DNA of 64,000 nt from Paenibacillus hunanensis (GTDB taxonomy: Bacteria > Bacillota > Bacilli > Paenibacillales > Paenibacillaceae), in assembly GCF_014645615.1 (NCBI RefSeq), contig NZ_BMMB01000009.1, forward strand, positions 62,001 through 126,000, in the 5' to 3' direction. Position numbers and translations under genes: made by a program. The notes under the pieces are model-generated. The model was not told the origin of the DNA, did not search any database, and saw nothing but the letters and a program-made list of their open reading frames with translations. This document shows positions 16,226 through 24,151 of this stretch, piece by piece (the first letter of the stretch is position 1; each line of letters begins with the position of its first letter).

Positions 16226-16978
16226 TTAACGTGCCATCCAGCCGCCGTCTACGCATAGGACGTGGCCGTTTAGGTAGTTGGATGCGTCGGAAGCGAGGAA
16301 GACGACTGGGCCTTGCATGTCCTCGGCTGTGCCCCAGCGTGCGGCTGGGATGCGCTCGGTGATGGAATCGAAGCGTGCCTGGTCGGCTACGATTGGGGCA
16401 GTGTTGTCTGTTAGCATATAGCCCGGCGCAATCGCATTGACCTGGATGCCTTTAGATGCCCATTCATTGGCGAGTGCTTTGGTAATGCCGGCTACGCCGT
16501 GCTTACTTGCCGTATAGCCAGGTACATTGATGCCGCCCTGATAAGACAGCATGGATGCGACGCTGATAATTTTACCGCTGCCGCGCTCGATCATATGACG
16601 ACCAACGAGCTGGGATAGATAAAATACGGTTTCCAGATTCAGATCCAGCACATCCGCAAAATCCTTCCACGAATGCTCTGCTGCTGGTGTGCGGCGGATA
16701 ATACCCGCATTGTTTACAAGAATATCAATTTGTCCCTTGAAGGCAAGTGCTTCGGTTACGACCGCTTCCAGGCCATCATGCTGGCTCAGGTCAGCCTGAA
16801 TCGAGATGGCTTCACGTCCCAGCGCTTGAATTTTGCTGACTGTATCCTCACTTTTAGAATACGATACACAGATGACATCGGCGCCTGCCTCTGCCAGACC
16901 AAGCGCCATTCCCTGTCCTAATCCACCGCTTGTTCCGGTAACAAGTGCTACTTTTCCGCTCAGATCAAATGCGTTCAT
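16226..16978 (-). CDS. kduD: 2-dehydro-3-deoxy-D-gluconate 5-dehydrogenase
   Basis: This 250-residue SDR has TGTSGGLGQG (14-23), NNAGI (around 88), catalytic Tyr/Lys in YTASKHG (around 154) and the C-terminal LNGHVLCVDGGW. KduD reduces 2,5-diketo-3-deoxygluconate to 2-keto-3-deoxygluconate with NADH, after KduI, in the breakdown of unsaturated uronates from pectin. The chosen ATG gives the family length (about 250). An in-frame extension of 76 codons reaches back into the octanucleotide repeat but matches no known part of KduD. The context (kduI, then DeoR regulator, then kduD on one strand) supports the function. A 405-bp leader with tandem repeats precedes it, unusual inside a presumed operon. 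Confidence 0.9.
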   Translation of the reverse strand: MNAFDLSGKVALVTGTSGGLGQGMALGLAEAGADVICVSYSKSEDTVSKIQALGREAISIQADLSQHDGLEAVVTEALAFKGQIDILVNNAGIIRRTPAAEHSWKDFADVLDLNLETVFYLSQLVGRHMIERGSGKIISVASMLSYQGGINVPGYTASKHGVAGITKALANEWASKGIQVNAIAPGYMLTDNTAPIVADQARFDSITERIPAARWGTAEDMQGPVVFLASDASNYLNGHVLCVDGGWMAR

Positions 16979-17198
16979 GCCCTGTTCAACTCCCTGCATC
17001 ATAGTGGCTATACGATCATAGACAGGCAACAGCCAGTGAATTCTGGCTGTGCTGTCTGTTTTTTGATTGGACTTGCACAGGATAGGAAATTTCCCATCCT
17101 GAACTTCGTAGATACTGATCGAGCTTATGAGTTTGTGGCACAGTAGATCGGCGTCCAGTACGTTTAACACTAATCGTACTTGCAGCACTTCACTCCAT

Positions 17199-17293
17199 AC
17201 GCTCATACGCTCATACGCTCATACGCTCATACGCTCATACGCTCATACGCTCATACGCTCATACGCTCATACGCTCATACGCTCATACGCTCA
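17199..17293. repeat. Octanucleotide tandem repeat, nearly 12 copies of ACGCTCAT
   Basis: Eleven perfect copies of ACGCTCAT (17199-17286) and a 7-base partial copy. On the minus strand the unit is ATGAGCGT, so each copy contains an ATG. Frames starting inside the array hit TGA after three codons; only the last ATG reads on, in frame with kduD. The array lies between the DeoR gene and kduD, about 220 bp before the kduD start. Confidence 0.97.
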
Positions 17294-17383
17294 AGCATAA
17301 CAGCCTTCGCAAAAGATGCTACATAGTTAACACGTATTTATTCATTGGAACGTCATTAACGAATACCCTGTATGGCTCGCCAG

Positions 17384-18145
17384 TTATGCGCCTGCCTGAT
17401 CCAGTGGAATACCTGCTTGCTGAAAATGCTTGGCCTGCTCGCTGGACAGACCACTATCGGTAATGATCATATCCAGCTCAGAGCAGGTCGCAAAGGTCCA
17501 CAGTGCGAACTGTCCAAACTTCTGATGATCGATTACGCCGTATACCTTTTGTGCGGTATCGACCAGTGCCTTTTTGAATGGCACCAGATCACCTGTATAA
17601 ATAGACAGGCCAAACTCGGGATGCAGTGCGGTCGACGATACGAATGCCTTGTGAATATTCAGTCCACGCACATATTCAATCGCCTGACTGCTAACGAGCA
17701 TGTTGCGATTGCGTTCCCCACCCGGTACGACGAGTCGAACCTGCTCTTTTCTCGCCAGCTCGCTCAAAATGAACAGATCGTTCGTTACTACTGTGAGTGG
17801 CATGGAGGGCAGACGACGAGCAATTTCTAGCGTCGTGCTGCCGCCATCCAGTGCGATAATGTCGCCAGGCTGAATATAATGGAGTGCTCGCTCAGCGATT
17901 TCGCTCTTTTCCGGCATATGCTTCGTATTGGTGCCCTGACCGGATAAAATGCCGTACTGATCATTTTGCGCCAGTACCGCGCCGCCATGTACACGTACGA
18001 GTAATCCCATTTCTTCTAATTTGGCAAGATCCTCACGGATCGTTTTGCCTGTAACATGAAGTGTATCGCTTAATTCACCAACCGTAATTTCCTGACTGGC
18101 GATTAATATTTCCATAATGCGTTCATGACGCTTCAGTGCACTCAT
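17384..18145 (-). CDS. DeoR/GlpR-family transcriptional regulator
   Basis: This 253-residue regulator has an N-terminal DeoR helix-turn-helix (residues 6-57: RHERIMEILIASQEITVGEL, then VTGKTIREDLAKLEEMGLLV). The C-terminal DeoRC sensor (75-235) has the phosphosugar-binding signatures DGGSTTLEIAR and VTNDL. Members bind a phosphorylated sugar intermediate and leave the operator. Placed between kduI and kduD, it is likely the repressor of this uronate operon, with a metabolite such as a KDG-type intermediate as inducer (inferred). Direct repeats spaced 20 bp apart upstream of kduI are candidate binding sites. The ATG follows GGGACGGGGG. Confidence 0.85.
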   Translation of the reverse strand: MSALKRHERIMEILIASQEITVGELSDTLHVTGKTIREDLAKLEEMGLLVRVHGGAVLAQNDQYGILSGQGTNTKHMPEKSEIAERALHYIQPGDIIALDGGSTTLEIARRLPSMPLTVVTNDLFILSELARKEQVRLVVPGGERNRNMLVSSQAIEYVRGLNIHKAFVSSTALHPEFGLSIYTGDLVPFKKALVDTAQKVYGVIDHQKFGQFALWTFATCSELDMIITDSGLSSEQAKHFQQAGIPLDQAGA

Positions 18146-18163
18146 CCGACGAACCCCCGTCCC

Positions 18164-18214
18164 TTCCAGTCATCGCTCCGGTATATGTTGTCTACCGGTG
18201 ATGGGGCTGGAATG
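18164..18214. other. Imperfect hairpin between kduI and the DeoR gene
   Basis: Nested stems TTCCAG..CATC..CCGGTA and TACCGG..GATG..CTGGAA, core 18178-18183/18193-18198, loop TATGTTGTC. There is no T-run, so it is more likely an mRNA stability or processing structure within the operon. Confidence 0.5.
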
Positions 18215-18226
18215 GTGTTTTTGGGT

Positions 18227-19057
18227 TTATTTTAAATCCTTCATAGCCACGGCGTCCATATCATCGAACGTCTGGTTCTCACCAGCCATCGCCCAGCAGA
18301 ATGTATAATTGCTTGTGCCCACGCCGCTATGGATCGACCAGCTTGGGGAAATGGCAACCTGTCCATCACGTACAACCAGATGCTTCGTTTCCTGTGGCTC
18401 GCCCATAAAGTGGAACACGACGCTGTCCTCTGGCATGTTGAAGTACAGGTATACTTCGGAGCGACGGTTATGGGTATGACACGGCATCGTATTCCACATA
18501 TTGCCCGGCTCCAGCTCGGTAATGCCCATCACCAGCTGACAGCTCTTGATGCCGCCCTGATGGATATATTTATAAATCGTGCGCTCATTGGATGTCTTAA
18601 TATCGCCCAGATGACTTGGAGTTGCGTCCTCGCGCGTGGCTTTGGTCGTTGGGTATGCTTTGTGAGCAGGTGTCGATACGAAATAGAATTTAGCAGGTTC
18701 CCCATCATGGCTGGCAAAGCTAACTTCCTTCGTGCCGAGCGATACATACAGACATTCAAAAGCACCGATCTCGTACTTCTCGCCATCTGCGGTTACCGTA
18801 CCGGTTGCACCAATATTGATAATACCGATCTCGCGGCGCTCTAAGAAAAAGTCTGTCCCGATATCCTTCAGATTCACTTCCAGCTTAATCTCCTTAGAGG
18901 CTGGAACAGCGGAACCTACGATATAACGATCCACATGACTGTAAACGGTTACGAGTTCGTCCGTTGCAAACAGATTCTCGATCAGAAACTCCTCACGCAG
19001 ACGTGCGGTATCAAACGTTCTTACATCATTCGGGTGGGACACATAACGGTTTTCCAT
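18227..19057 (-). CDS. kduI: 5-keto-4-deoxyuronate isomerase
   Basis: This 276-residue cupin-fold enzyme converts 5-keto-4-deoxyuronate (DKI) to 2,5-diketo-3-deoxygluconate. Recognisable stretches are NLFATDELVTVYSHVDR (around 29), FFLERREIGIINIGATGTV (around 70) and the zinc-site segment NTMPCHTHNRRSEVYLYFN (around 192) with HTH and Glu ligands. ISPSWSIHSGVGTSNYTF (around 240) follows. The length matches E. coli KduI (278). The ATG is chosen eight bases after AAAGGA; an ATG three codons earlier overlaps the ribosome binding site. It is first in the minus-strand kdu cluster. Neither a pectate lyase nor kdgK/kdgA is in the window. Confidence 0.95.
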   Translation of the reverse strand: MENRYVSHPNDVRTFDTARLREEFLIENLFATDELVTVYSHVDRYIVGSAVPASKEIKLEVNLKDIGTDFFLERREIGIINIGATGTVTADGEKYEIGAFECLYVSLGTKEVSFASHDGEPAKFYFVSTPAHKAYPTTKATREDATPSHLGDIKTSNERTIYKYIHQGGIKSCQLVMGITELEPGNMWNTMPCHTHNRRSEVYLYFNMPEDSVVFHFMGEPQETKHLVVRDGQVAISPSWSIHSGVGTSNYTFCWAMAGENQTFDDMDAVAMKDLK

Positions 19058-19086
19058 GCTATTCATCCTTTCATTTCGGTTTTAAT

Positions 19087-19124
19087 TTAGTTCATATACG
19101 TTTATATTAGTTCATTTTGTTCGT
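19087..19124. promoter_or_regulatory. Direct-repeat operator candidate of the kdu cluster
   Basis: TTAGTTCAT occurs at 19087-19095 and again at 19107-19115, exactly 20 bp (two helical turns) apart. A weaker TTGTTCGT is at 19117. DeoR-family proteins commonly bind phased direct repeats. A minus-strand TATAAA -10 candidate lies between them, so bound protein would block the kduI promoter. Confidence 0.5.
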
Positions 19125-19394
19125 TTTGAAAAGGGTTAAATGAAATCGCACCTATATTCCTAAGCTTCTATTCATATTCTATACATATTGTTATGGTAGG
19201 ATAGACAAAAGCCTTGCTTATTGCAGGTAGAATCAGCTATACCTCAGCCTGTAGTCATCTCTATTTTCTCCATAATTGTTGTGTTTTTGTAGAGACGATG
19301 AAGGGACTGGGTAACGATATGGTATAGGGATACTTTAAGATTGCTTGTCTTTCTCCGATATGTATAAATACCGATAACAAAGGAGCGTAACACT

Positions 19395-20072
19395 ATGGTA
19401 CGAATACTGGTTGCTGATGATGATGCATCCATTTTGGAATTAATACATGTGTATCTCACACGGGAAGGATATAGCGTGCATCGCGCGCATGATGGGCAGG
19501 AAGCGTTTGATATGCTGGGCGATGGCAAATGGGATCTGATCATTCTCGATGTGATGATGCCGCATATGGATGGCTGGCAATTGTGTATGGATATTCGCCG
19601 CTATTATGGGGATGTGCCAATTCTGCTCGTCACTGCCAAAGGTGAGTCAGAGGATAAGATCAAAGGCTTCCGACTGGGCACGGATGACTATCTGGTCAAG
19701 CCATTTGTGCCAGAGGAGCTGGTCATGCGTGTGAAGGCACTGCTGCGTCGTTACCGTATTTTCGCAGGCGAATCGCTGACGATTGGCAATGTGCGTCTGG
19801 ATGCCGCGACCAAGGAGGCTGAGGTGAACGGCGCACTACAACCGCTGCCAGCAAAGGAATTTGAGTTATTTTATACCCTTGCCGGATTCCCCGGACAGAT
19901 CTTCACACGCGATCAATTGATCGAGAAAATATGGGGACATGATTACGATGGGGATGAGCGAACAGTAGATGTGCATATTAAGCGGCTACGGGATCGTTTT
20001 TCCGAGGAAAATGGCTTTCTCATTCAGACGATCCGCGGCATTGGCTACCGGATTGAGGTGAAAATGGATTGA
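19395..20072 (+). CDS. hssR: OmpR-family response regulator, HssR-like
   Basis: This 225-residue regulator has a receiver domain (1-115) with acidic pocket Asp8-10, phospho-acceptor Asp52 (LIILDVMMPHMDG) and Lys in DDYLVKPF. The C-terminal winged helix (130-222) has FTRDQLIEKIWGHDYDGDER and VDVHIKRLRDRF. That helix closely resembles HssR, the heme-response regulator of staphylococci and Bacillus, which activates the HrtAB heme exporter. No hrtAB is in the window. The ATG follows AAAGGAG. Its stop overlaps the start of the kinase gene (TTGA), so the two are translationally coupled. Heme response is inferred from similarity. Confidence 0.8.
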   Translation: MVRILVADDDASILELIHVYLTREGYSVHRAHDGQEAFDMLGDGKWDLIILDVMMPHMDGWQLCMDIRRYYGDVPILLVTAKGESEDKIKGFRLGTDDYLVKPFVPEELVMRVKALLRRYRIFAGESLTIGNVRLDAATKEAEVNGALQPLPAKEFELFYTLAGFPGQIFTRDQLIEKIWGHDYDGDERTVDVHIKRLRDRFSEENGFLIQTIRGIGYRIEVKMD

Positions 20073-21934
20073 AAAATATATACAGCCAGCTCGTTGTGAC
20101 GTTCATTATCGTCGTCGCAGCCAGCTTTCTGATTACGTTGCTTATGTCTGATTGGGTATTTCAGCGGCAGCAGGTGAATTTTGTACAGGATCGTATTCTG
20201 AGTGATGCTGAAGCGATGGCAGAGATTCAAGCGTCGATCCCTGAAAATATGATGCAAAAGTATCTGGATAGTCAGGGTGGACAGACACAGCTCGTCGTGA
20301 TCGGGGAGGATGGAACCGAGTATCGCTCCGAGGGCAATGGCCCGGGCGGCCCGCTCGGTATCTCTCCTCCACCACTTCCACTGGGGAATGACTCATCCTC
20401 ATCTAGCGATAGCTCCAGTTCCACATCTAGCTCTAGCTCTAGCTCTAGCTCTAGCTCTAGCTCTAGCTCTAGCAACGATGATAGCACGTCTAGCAGCAAT
20501 ACCAACCAACAAAGCTCAACAACAGATGATTCTAAAGATGGCTCTAACTCTGCCACATCGTCTAGCGACAGCGGTAAAAGCACAAATCACAGTAAATCAA
20601 CGTCAAGTACAACGAGCAAAGAGTCCACCAATACAAGTACAGAGGAATCGGAAACAAGCAGCAAGCCAGCCAAGCCGGTTCCTCCTCATCTCAAAAACAG
20701 CTCGTCTACCAATGCAGCGACAGAACCAAAAAAGCCACCTGTACCGCCGCCAGCACCAAAGGATACCGATAAATGGGTTATTCCAGAGTCTGTGCAGCAG
20801 CTGGTACTGAGTGGTCAGACGTATCATCCCAAGGAAGGCGATAGCCTGAATGATCCGAATATTCCTTCACTCAATTTGTCACTGGAAGGCAGTGATGAGG
20901 AACGTGAGCCTCGCTATGTAGGTGTTCCATTTGAACGTAATGGCGTGCATTATGCCCTGTTTGCTCGTCCAGCAGCTGGTCATTTTGTGAATCAGTTTAA
21001 TAAATGGATGTTCCTTGTCCTCTTCGTCATGCTGATCACCGGGGTGCTGCTGTTCCTATTCGCAGCGCGCCTGATTGCCCGTCCAATCGCCAAGCTATCC
21101 GATGCTACACGCCGCGTAGCCAAAGGCGATTATGATGTACGTGTGAATCTCAAGCGTAAGGATGAGATCGGACAGCTTGGGGAAAATTTCAACCAGATGA
21201 CGACAAGACTATCCAAAATTGAAGCGATGCGACAGGAATTTGTCTCCAACGTCTCGCATGAAATTCAAACTCCACTTACCTCCATTCGCGGCTTCGCAGT
21301 AGCGCTCAAGGATACCGCCAGCAGTGAGCAGCTCAAGCATTTGAAAATTATTGAGCAGGAAAGTGAACGATTATCCAAGCTTAGCAGTAATCTACTACGG
21401 CTCGCCTCGCTCGATGTGGTGAAGCTGAACAAGCAGCATTTCCGTCTGGATGAGCAAATTCGAATGGCGGTCGTATCCTGCGGCCCGATGTGGATGAACA
21501 AGCAGATCGAGCTGTCCGCCGATCTTAACAAAATTGAAGTCGACGGCGATGAAGACCTGCTTACCCAGGTATGGATGAATCTGCTATCCAATGCGATCAA
21601 GTTTACCCCGGAAAACGGTAATATCTATATTACGCTAACGGAGGATAAGAACTGGATCAAAGCCAGTGTGCAGGATACCGGCTGCGGCATTGATGCAGAG
21701 CATGTGGAGCATATTTTCGAGCGGTTCTACAAGGCAGATAGCTCACGTACTTCAGCCGTAGGCGGCAATGGTCTTGGTCTGTCGATTGTACAGAAGATTT
21801 TGATGCTGCATGGCGGGCGCATTGAAGCGCATAGTCAGGCAGGACAGGGAACGACGATGACGGTATATTTACCACGTCCAGCGGCAGCTGTGAGTGCGGC
21901 TGTTAAAATCACTAAAAAGGCAGCCTCGCAATAA
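20069..21934 (+). CDS. hssS: Sensor histidine kinase, HssS-like, with a serine-rich insert
   Basis: This 621-residue kinase has TM1 (about 7-29) and an extracellular sensor interrupted at 109-232 by a Ser-rich then Pro/Lys-rich low-complexity tract. Its second sensor part spans 236-305 (RYVGVPFERNGVHYALFARP). Then come TM2 (313-333), HAMP (334-385), HisKA with His397 in VSNVSHEIQTPLTSIRGF, and HATPase_c (NAIKFTP, DTGCGI, GLGLSIVQKIL). The HisKA segment is characteristic of HssS, but HssS is usually about 450-460 residues. The excess is largely the insert, which contains 16 consecutive Ser (120-135) coded by a hexanucleotide repeat. Start is TTG, overlapping the hssR stop, with GAGGTG upstream. 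Its autophosphorylation and transfer to HssR are inferred. Confidence 0.82.
   Translation: MKNIYSQLVVTFIIVVAASFLITLLMSDWVFQRQQVNFVQDRILSDAEAMAEIQASIPENMMQKYLDSQGGQTQLVVIGEDGTEYRSEGNGPGGPLGISPPPLPLGNDSSSSSDSSSSTSSSSSSSSSSSSSSSSNDDSTSSSNTNQQSSTTDDSKDGSNSATSSSDSGKSTNHSKSTSSTTSKESTNTSTEESETSSKPAKPVPPHLKNSSSTNAATEPKKPPVPPPAPKDTDKWVIPESVQQLVLSGQTYHPKEGDSLNDPNIPSLNLSLEGSDEEREPRYVGVPFERNGVHYALFARPAAGHFVNQFNKWMFLVLFVMLITGVLLFLFAARLIARPIAKLSDATRRVAKGDYDVRVNLKRKDEIGQLGENFNQMTTRLSKIEAMRQEFVSNVSHEIQTPLTSIRGFAVALKDTASSEQLKHLKIIEQESERLSKLSSNLLRLASLDVVKLNKQHFRLDEQIRMAVVSCGPMWMNKQIELSADLNKIEVDGDEDLLTQVWMNLLSNAIKFTPENGNIYITLTEDKNWIKASVQDTGCGIDAEHVEHIFERFYKADSSRTSAVGGNGLGLSIVQKILMLHGGRIEAHSQAGQGTTMTVYLPRPAAAVSAAVKITKKAASQ
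20426..20473 (+). repeat. In-frame hexanucleotide repeat, 8 copies of TCTAGC
   Basis: Eight perfect TCTAGC units inside the kinase gene encode Ser-Ser per unit, residues 120-135. A unit of six bases keeps the frame, so copy-number change would only alter tract length in the extracellular sensor. Confidence 0.97.
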
Positions 21935-22153
21935 TCAGGATAGGTATAGATGTGGTTTCGGCAGTGGATCTGGCAGTAGATTCGGAAAATATAGTGTGAA
22001 TCGTATGTAGAATAGGATGAATGTATAACAACACGCTTATTATCTAGTATTTATATTCATTTATTTGAATCAATATTCAAATTTAGTGTTCGTTTAATAT
22101 GTCATTAACATGTTATTTATTATGATGAATATATAATATAAATGCTCTTTTTC

Positions 22154-22196
22154 AAGGCGAATAGCTCCTTTTTTCAGCGGGCTATTCGCCTTTTTA
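22154..22196 (+). terminator. Terminator of the hssRS-like operon
   Basis: AAGGCGAATAGC (22154-22165) and GCTATTCGCCTT (22181-22192) are perfect arms, then a T-run. It lies about 220 bp past the stop. The rest of the 493-bp gap before the glycosyltransferase gene is AT-rich, with no other clear element. Confidence 0.9.
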
Positions 22197-22427
22197 TATC
22201 ATTTTAAAACAATCTTCAGTTTCGTTTAAGCTAGCGTTCATTTGCTGTTCATATTGCGTTGTTATATTTTGTACATCAAGTTATAGCCGATGAAGACAGC
22301 TGATCTTATGGTTTGCAGAGGCACATTTGTATTCATGCATGATGCAATACGATTCATGCAGCATTCATGATCGTAACTGTACCTCTGACATTCATGTGCT
22401 TGTATATTCCCAAAGGAGGGCTCACCG

Positions 22428-23438
22428 ATGAAATATTCTATTATTGTTCCGGTTTACAATGAAGAAGAGGTTGTACTGGAATGTTACCGTCGTCTGACCG
22501 AAGTGATGCAGCAAACTGGCGAAACCTATGAATTGATCTTTGTAAATGATGGTAGTCGCGATCGAACGGCATCTATCGTTAGCCAGCTATGCAGCAGCGA
22601 CCAATCGGTGAAAATGATCGATTTCTCCCGTAACTTTGGGCATCAGATTGCCATTACGGCAGGTATGGACAACGCCTCTGGCGAAGCGATTGTCGTGATT
22701 GATGCCGATCTGCAAGACCCGCCAGAGCTGATTTTGCAAATGATTGAGAAATGGAACGAAGGCTACGATGTAGTCTACGCGACTCGTGCTGAGCGCAAGG
22801 GCGAGACAGGCTTTAAGAAATGGTCAGCCTCCCTGTTCTACCGGACACTGAACAAGCTGAGTGATATCGATATTCCACTCGATACCGGCGACTTCCGTTT
22901 GATCGACCGCAAGGTGTGTGAAGCGATGAAGAGCCTCAAGGAAAGCAATCGCTTTGTACGTGGGCTGGTAAGCTGGGTTGGCTTCCGTCAAACGTCCATC
23001 TCGTATGTGCGTGAGGAACGCTTCGCTGGTGAAACCAAGTATCCACTTAAAAAGATGCTGCGCTTCGCTTCCGATGCACTGATCGCCTTCTCGCTCAAGC
23101 CGCTACGTCTGGCGAGTGTACTGGGCAGCTTTGTCTCTCTGTTCAGCTTTGTCTTCCTGATCTGGGTTGTAGGGCAAAAGCTACTTAACTTCAACACTAC
23201 ACCAGGCTGGGCATCCATCCTTGCCTGCGTTCTGTTCCTCAACGGGATTATGCTGATTATCCTCGGTGTACTGGGCGAGTATGTCGGTCGTATTTATGAC
23301 GAGGTGAAGGGTCGTCCACTCTATCTGGTGCAGGAAAAACGAAATTTCGCTGCAATGCAGCAGCAACCGCTAAACGAGCAGTCCGTCCGTGGTGAGCAAC
23401 GTCAAATGGTGCAAGAGCAGCGATATGTTGGTTTCTAA
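22428..23438 (+). CDS. Family 2 glycosyltransferase, GtrB/CsbB type (polyprenyl-phosphate sugar synthase)
   Basis: This 336-residue membrane-bound enzyme has a GT-A domain (4-225) with IVPVYNEEEVV, VNDGSRD and DADLQDPPEL (the DxD metal site). C-terminal membrane hairpins span about 232-256 and 265-290. This architecture is that of GtrB, CsbB and YkoT, which transfer glucose (or another hexose) from a UDP-sugar to undecaprenyl phosphate on the cytoplasmic face. Gln-rich residues 308-332 form an unusual hydrophilic tail. The ATG follows AAAGGAGG. It overlaps the GtrA-like gene by 14 bases, and galU comes after, a coherent set for making and flipping lipid-linked glucose for cell-wall glycosylation. 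The acceptor polymer is not known. Confidence 0.88.
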   Translation: MKYSIIVPVYNEEEVVLECYRRLTEVMQQTGETYELIFVNDGSRDRTASIVSQLCSSDQSVKMIDFSRNFGHQIAITAGMDNASGEAIVVIDADLQDPPELILQMIEKWNEGYDVVYATRAERKGETGFKKWSASLFYRTLNKLSDIDIPLDTGDFRLIDRKVCEAMKSLKESNRFVRGLVSWVGFRQTSISYVREERFAGETKYPLKKMLRFASDALIAFSLKPLRLASVLGSFVSLFSFVFLIWVVGQKLLNFNTTPGWASILACVLFLNGIMLIILGVLGEYVGRIYDEVKGRPLYLVQEKRNFAAMQQQPLNEQSVRGEQRQMVQEQRYVGF

Positions 23439-23802
23439 GCTGTTTGGAAGTCAGGCGTTTCGTTTTGCTGCTGTCGGTGTGTCCAATACGGCGATTGATT
23501 TTATCGTCTTCATGCTGCTACAGCACCTGACCGGTGTTGCAGCAGCTCAAATTATCGGCTATAGTGCCGGAACCGCGAACAGCTATTACTGGAATCGCAA
23601 ATGGACATTTGCGCGTGGAAAGGGCTGGGACGGTGCTGAGCTGATACGCTTTCTGCTGGTGAATCTGTCAGTCGCGCTCATCACAAGCTTTGTTATCACC
23701 TTAATTCCTGCTACCATTCCAGTCTGGATCGCCAAGCTATGCGTGACCGTGCTAGGGCTCGGGATTAACTTTGGCTTTAGTAAGCTATGGGTGTTTCGCT
23801 GA
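23425..23802 (+). CDS. GtrA-family membrane protein (lipid-linked sugar flippase)
   Basis: This 125-residue protein has four predicted membrane segments and the GtrA signature: FRFAAVGVSNTAIDFIVF near the start, NSYYWNRKWTF after TM2, and a final NFGFSKLWVFR. GtrA proteins are thought to flip undecaprenyl-phosphate-linked sugar across the membrane. An upstream GTG, 12 codons earlier, is possible. The ATG is preferred because homologues start close to the first membrane segment, though the Shine-Dalgarno (GAG) is weak. Translation is probably coupled to the overlapping glycosyltransferase gene. Confidence 0.85.
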   Translation: MLVSKLFGSQAFRFAAVGVSNTAIDFIVFMLLQHLTGVAAAQIIGYSAGTANSYYWNRKWTFARGKGWDGAELIRFLLVNLSVALITSFVITLIPATIPVWIAKLCVTVLGLGINFGFSKLWVFR

Positions 23803-24151
23803 GTGTTCTACAGACTAAGAAATCGATGGAGAACAGCAGCATGCTGAAGAACAATGGCATACTATGGAATCGCATGAAGCTGGATAAGGTTTATACAGTC
23901 GCTTAACATTATTCATCGCTATATAGTCATTTGATGCTACTTCATGTTAGCTCACTTGATTTACTATCATTTAGAACATAGGTGCAAACTCGTATATCGT
24001 GTGCAAGCCACTCTAGCTCCATTTACACCTTTTGATCCACTATTTCCTTTCAATGCTATACTCACGATTATGTTTTACTGCTATACTCACGTTAAGTTAT
24101 TCTTTTATCCTCTATTACACTGTTACACTGCCAAACAAGGAGGCATTTGCC
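23803..24151. other. Gap between the GtrA-like gene and galU
   Basis: No gene, strong hairpin or repeat is seen. It holds the galU ribosome binding site (AAGGAGG, 24138-24144). galU may have its own promoter here, but I cannot point to convincing boxes. Confidence 0.35.

Noticed and set aside
17199..17206. Start of kduD at the last repeat ATG (76-codon N-terminal extension)
   Set aside because: The extension matches no part of KduD, and the family length fits the ATG at 16978. The extension may merely lack stops.
17199..17293. Tandem octamers considered as a CRISPR array
   Set aside because: Units are contiguous without spacers and only eight bases long, and no cas gene is in the window.
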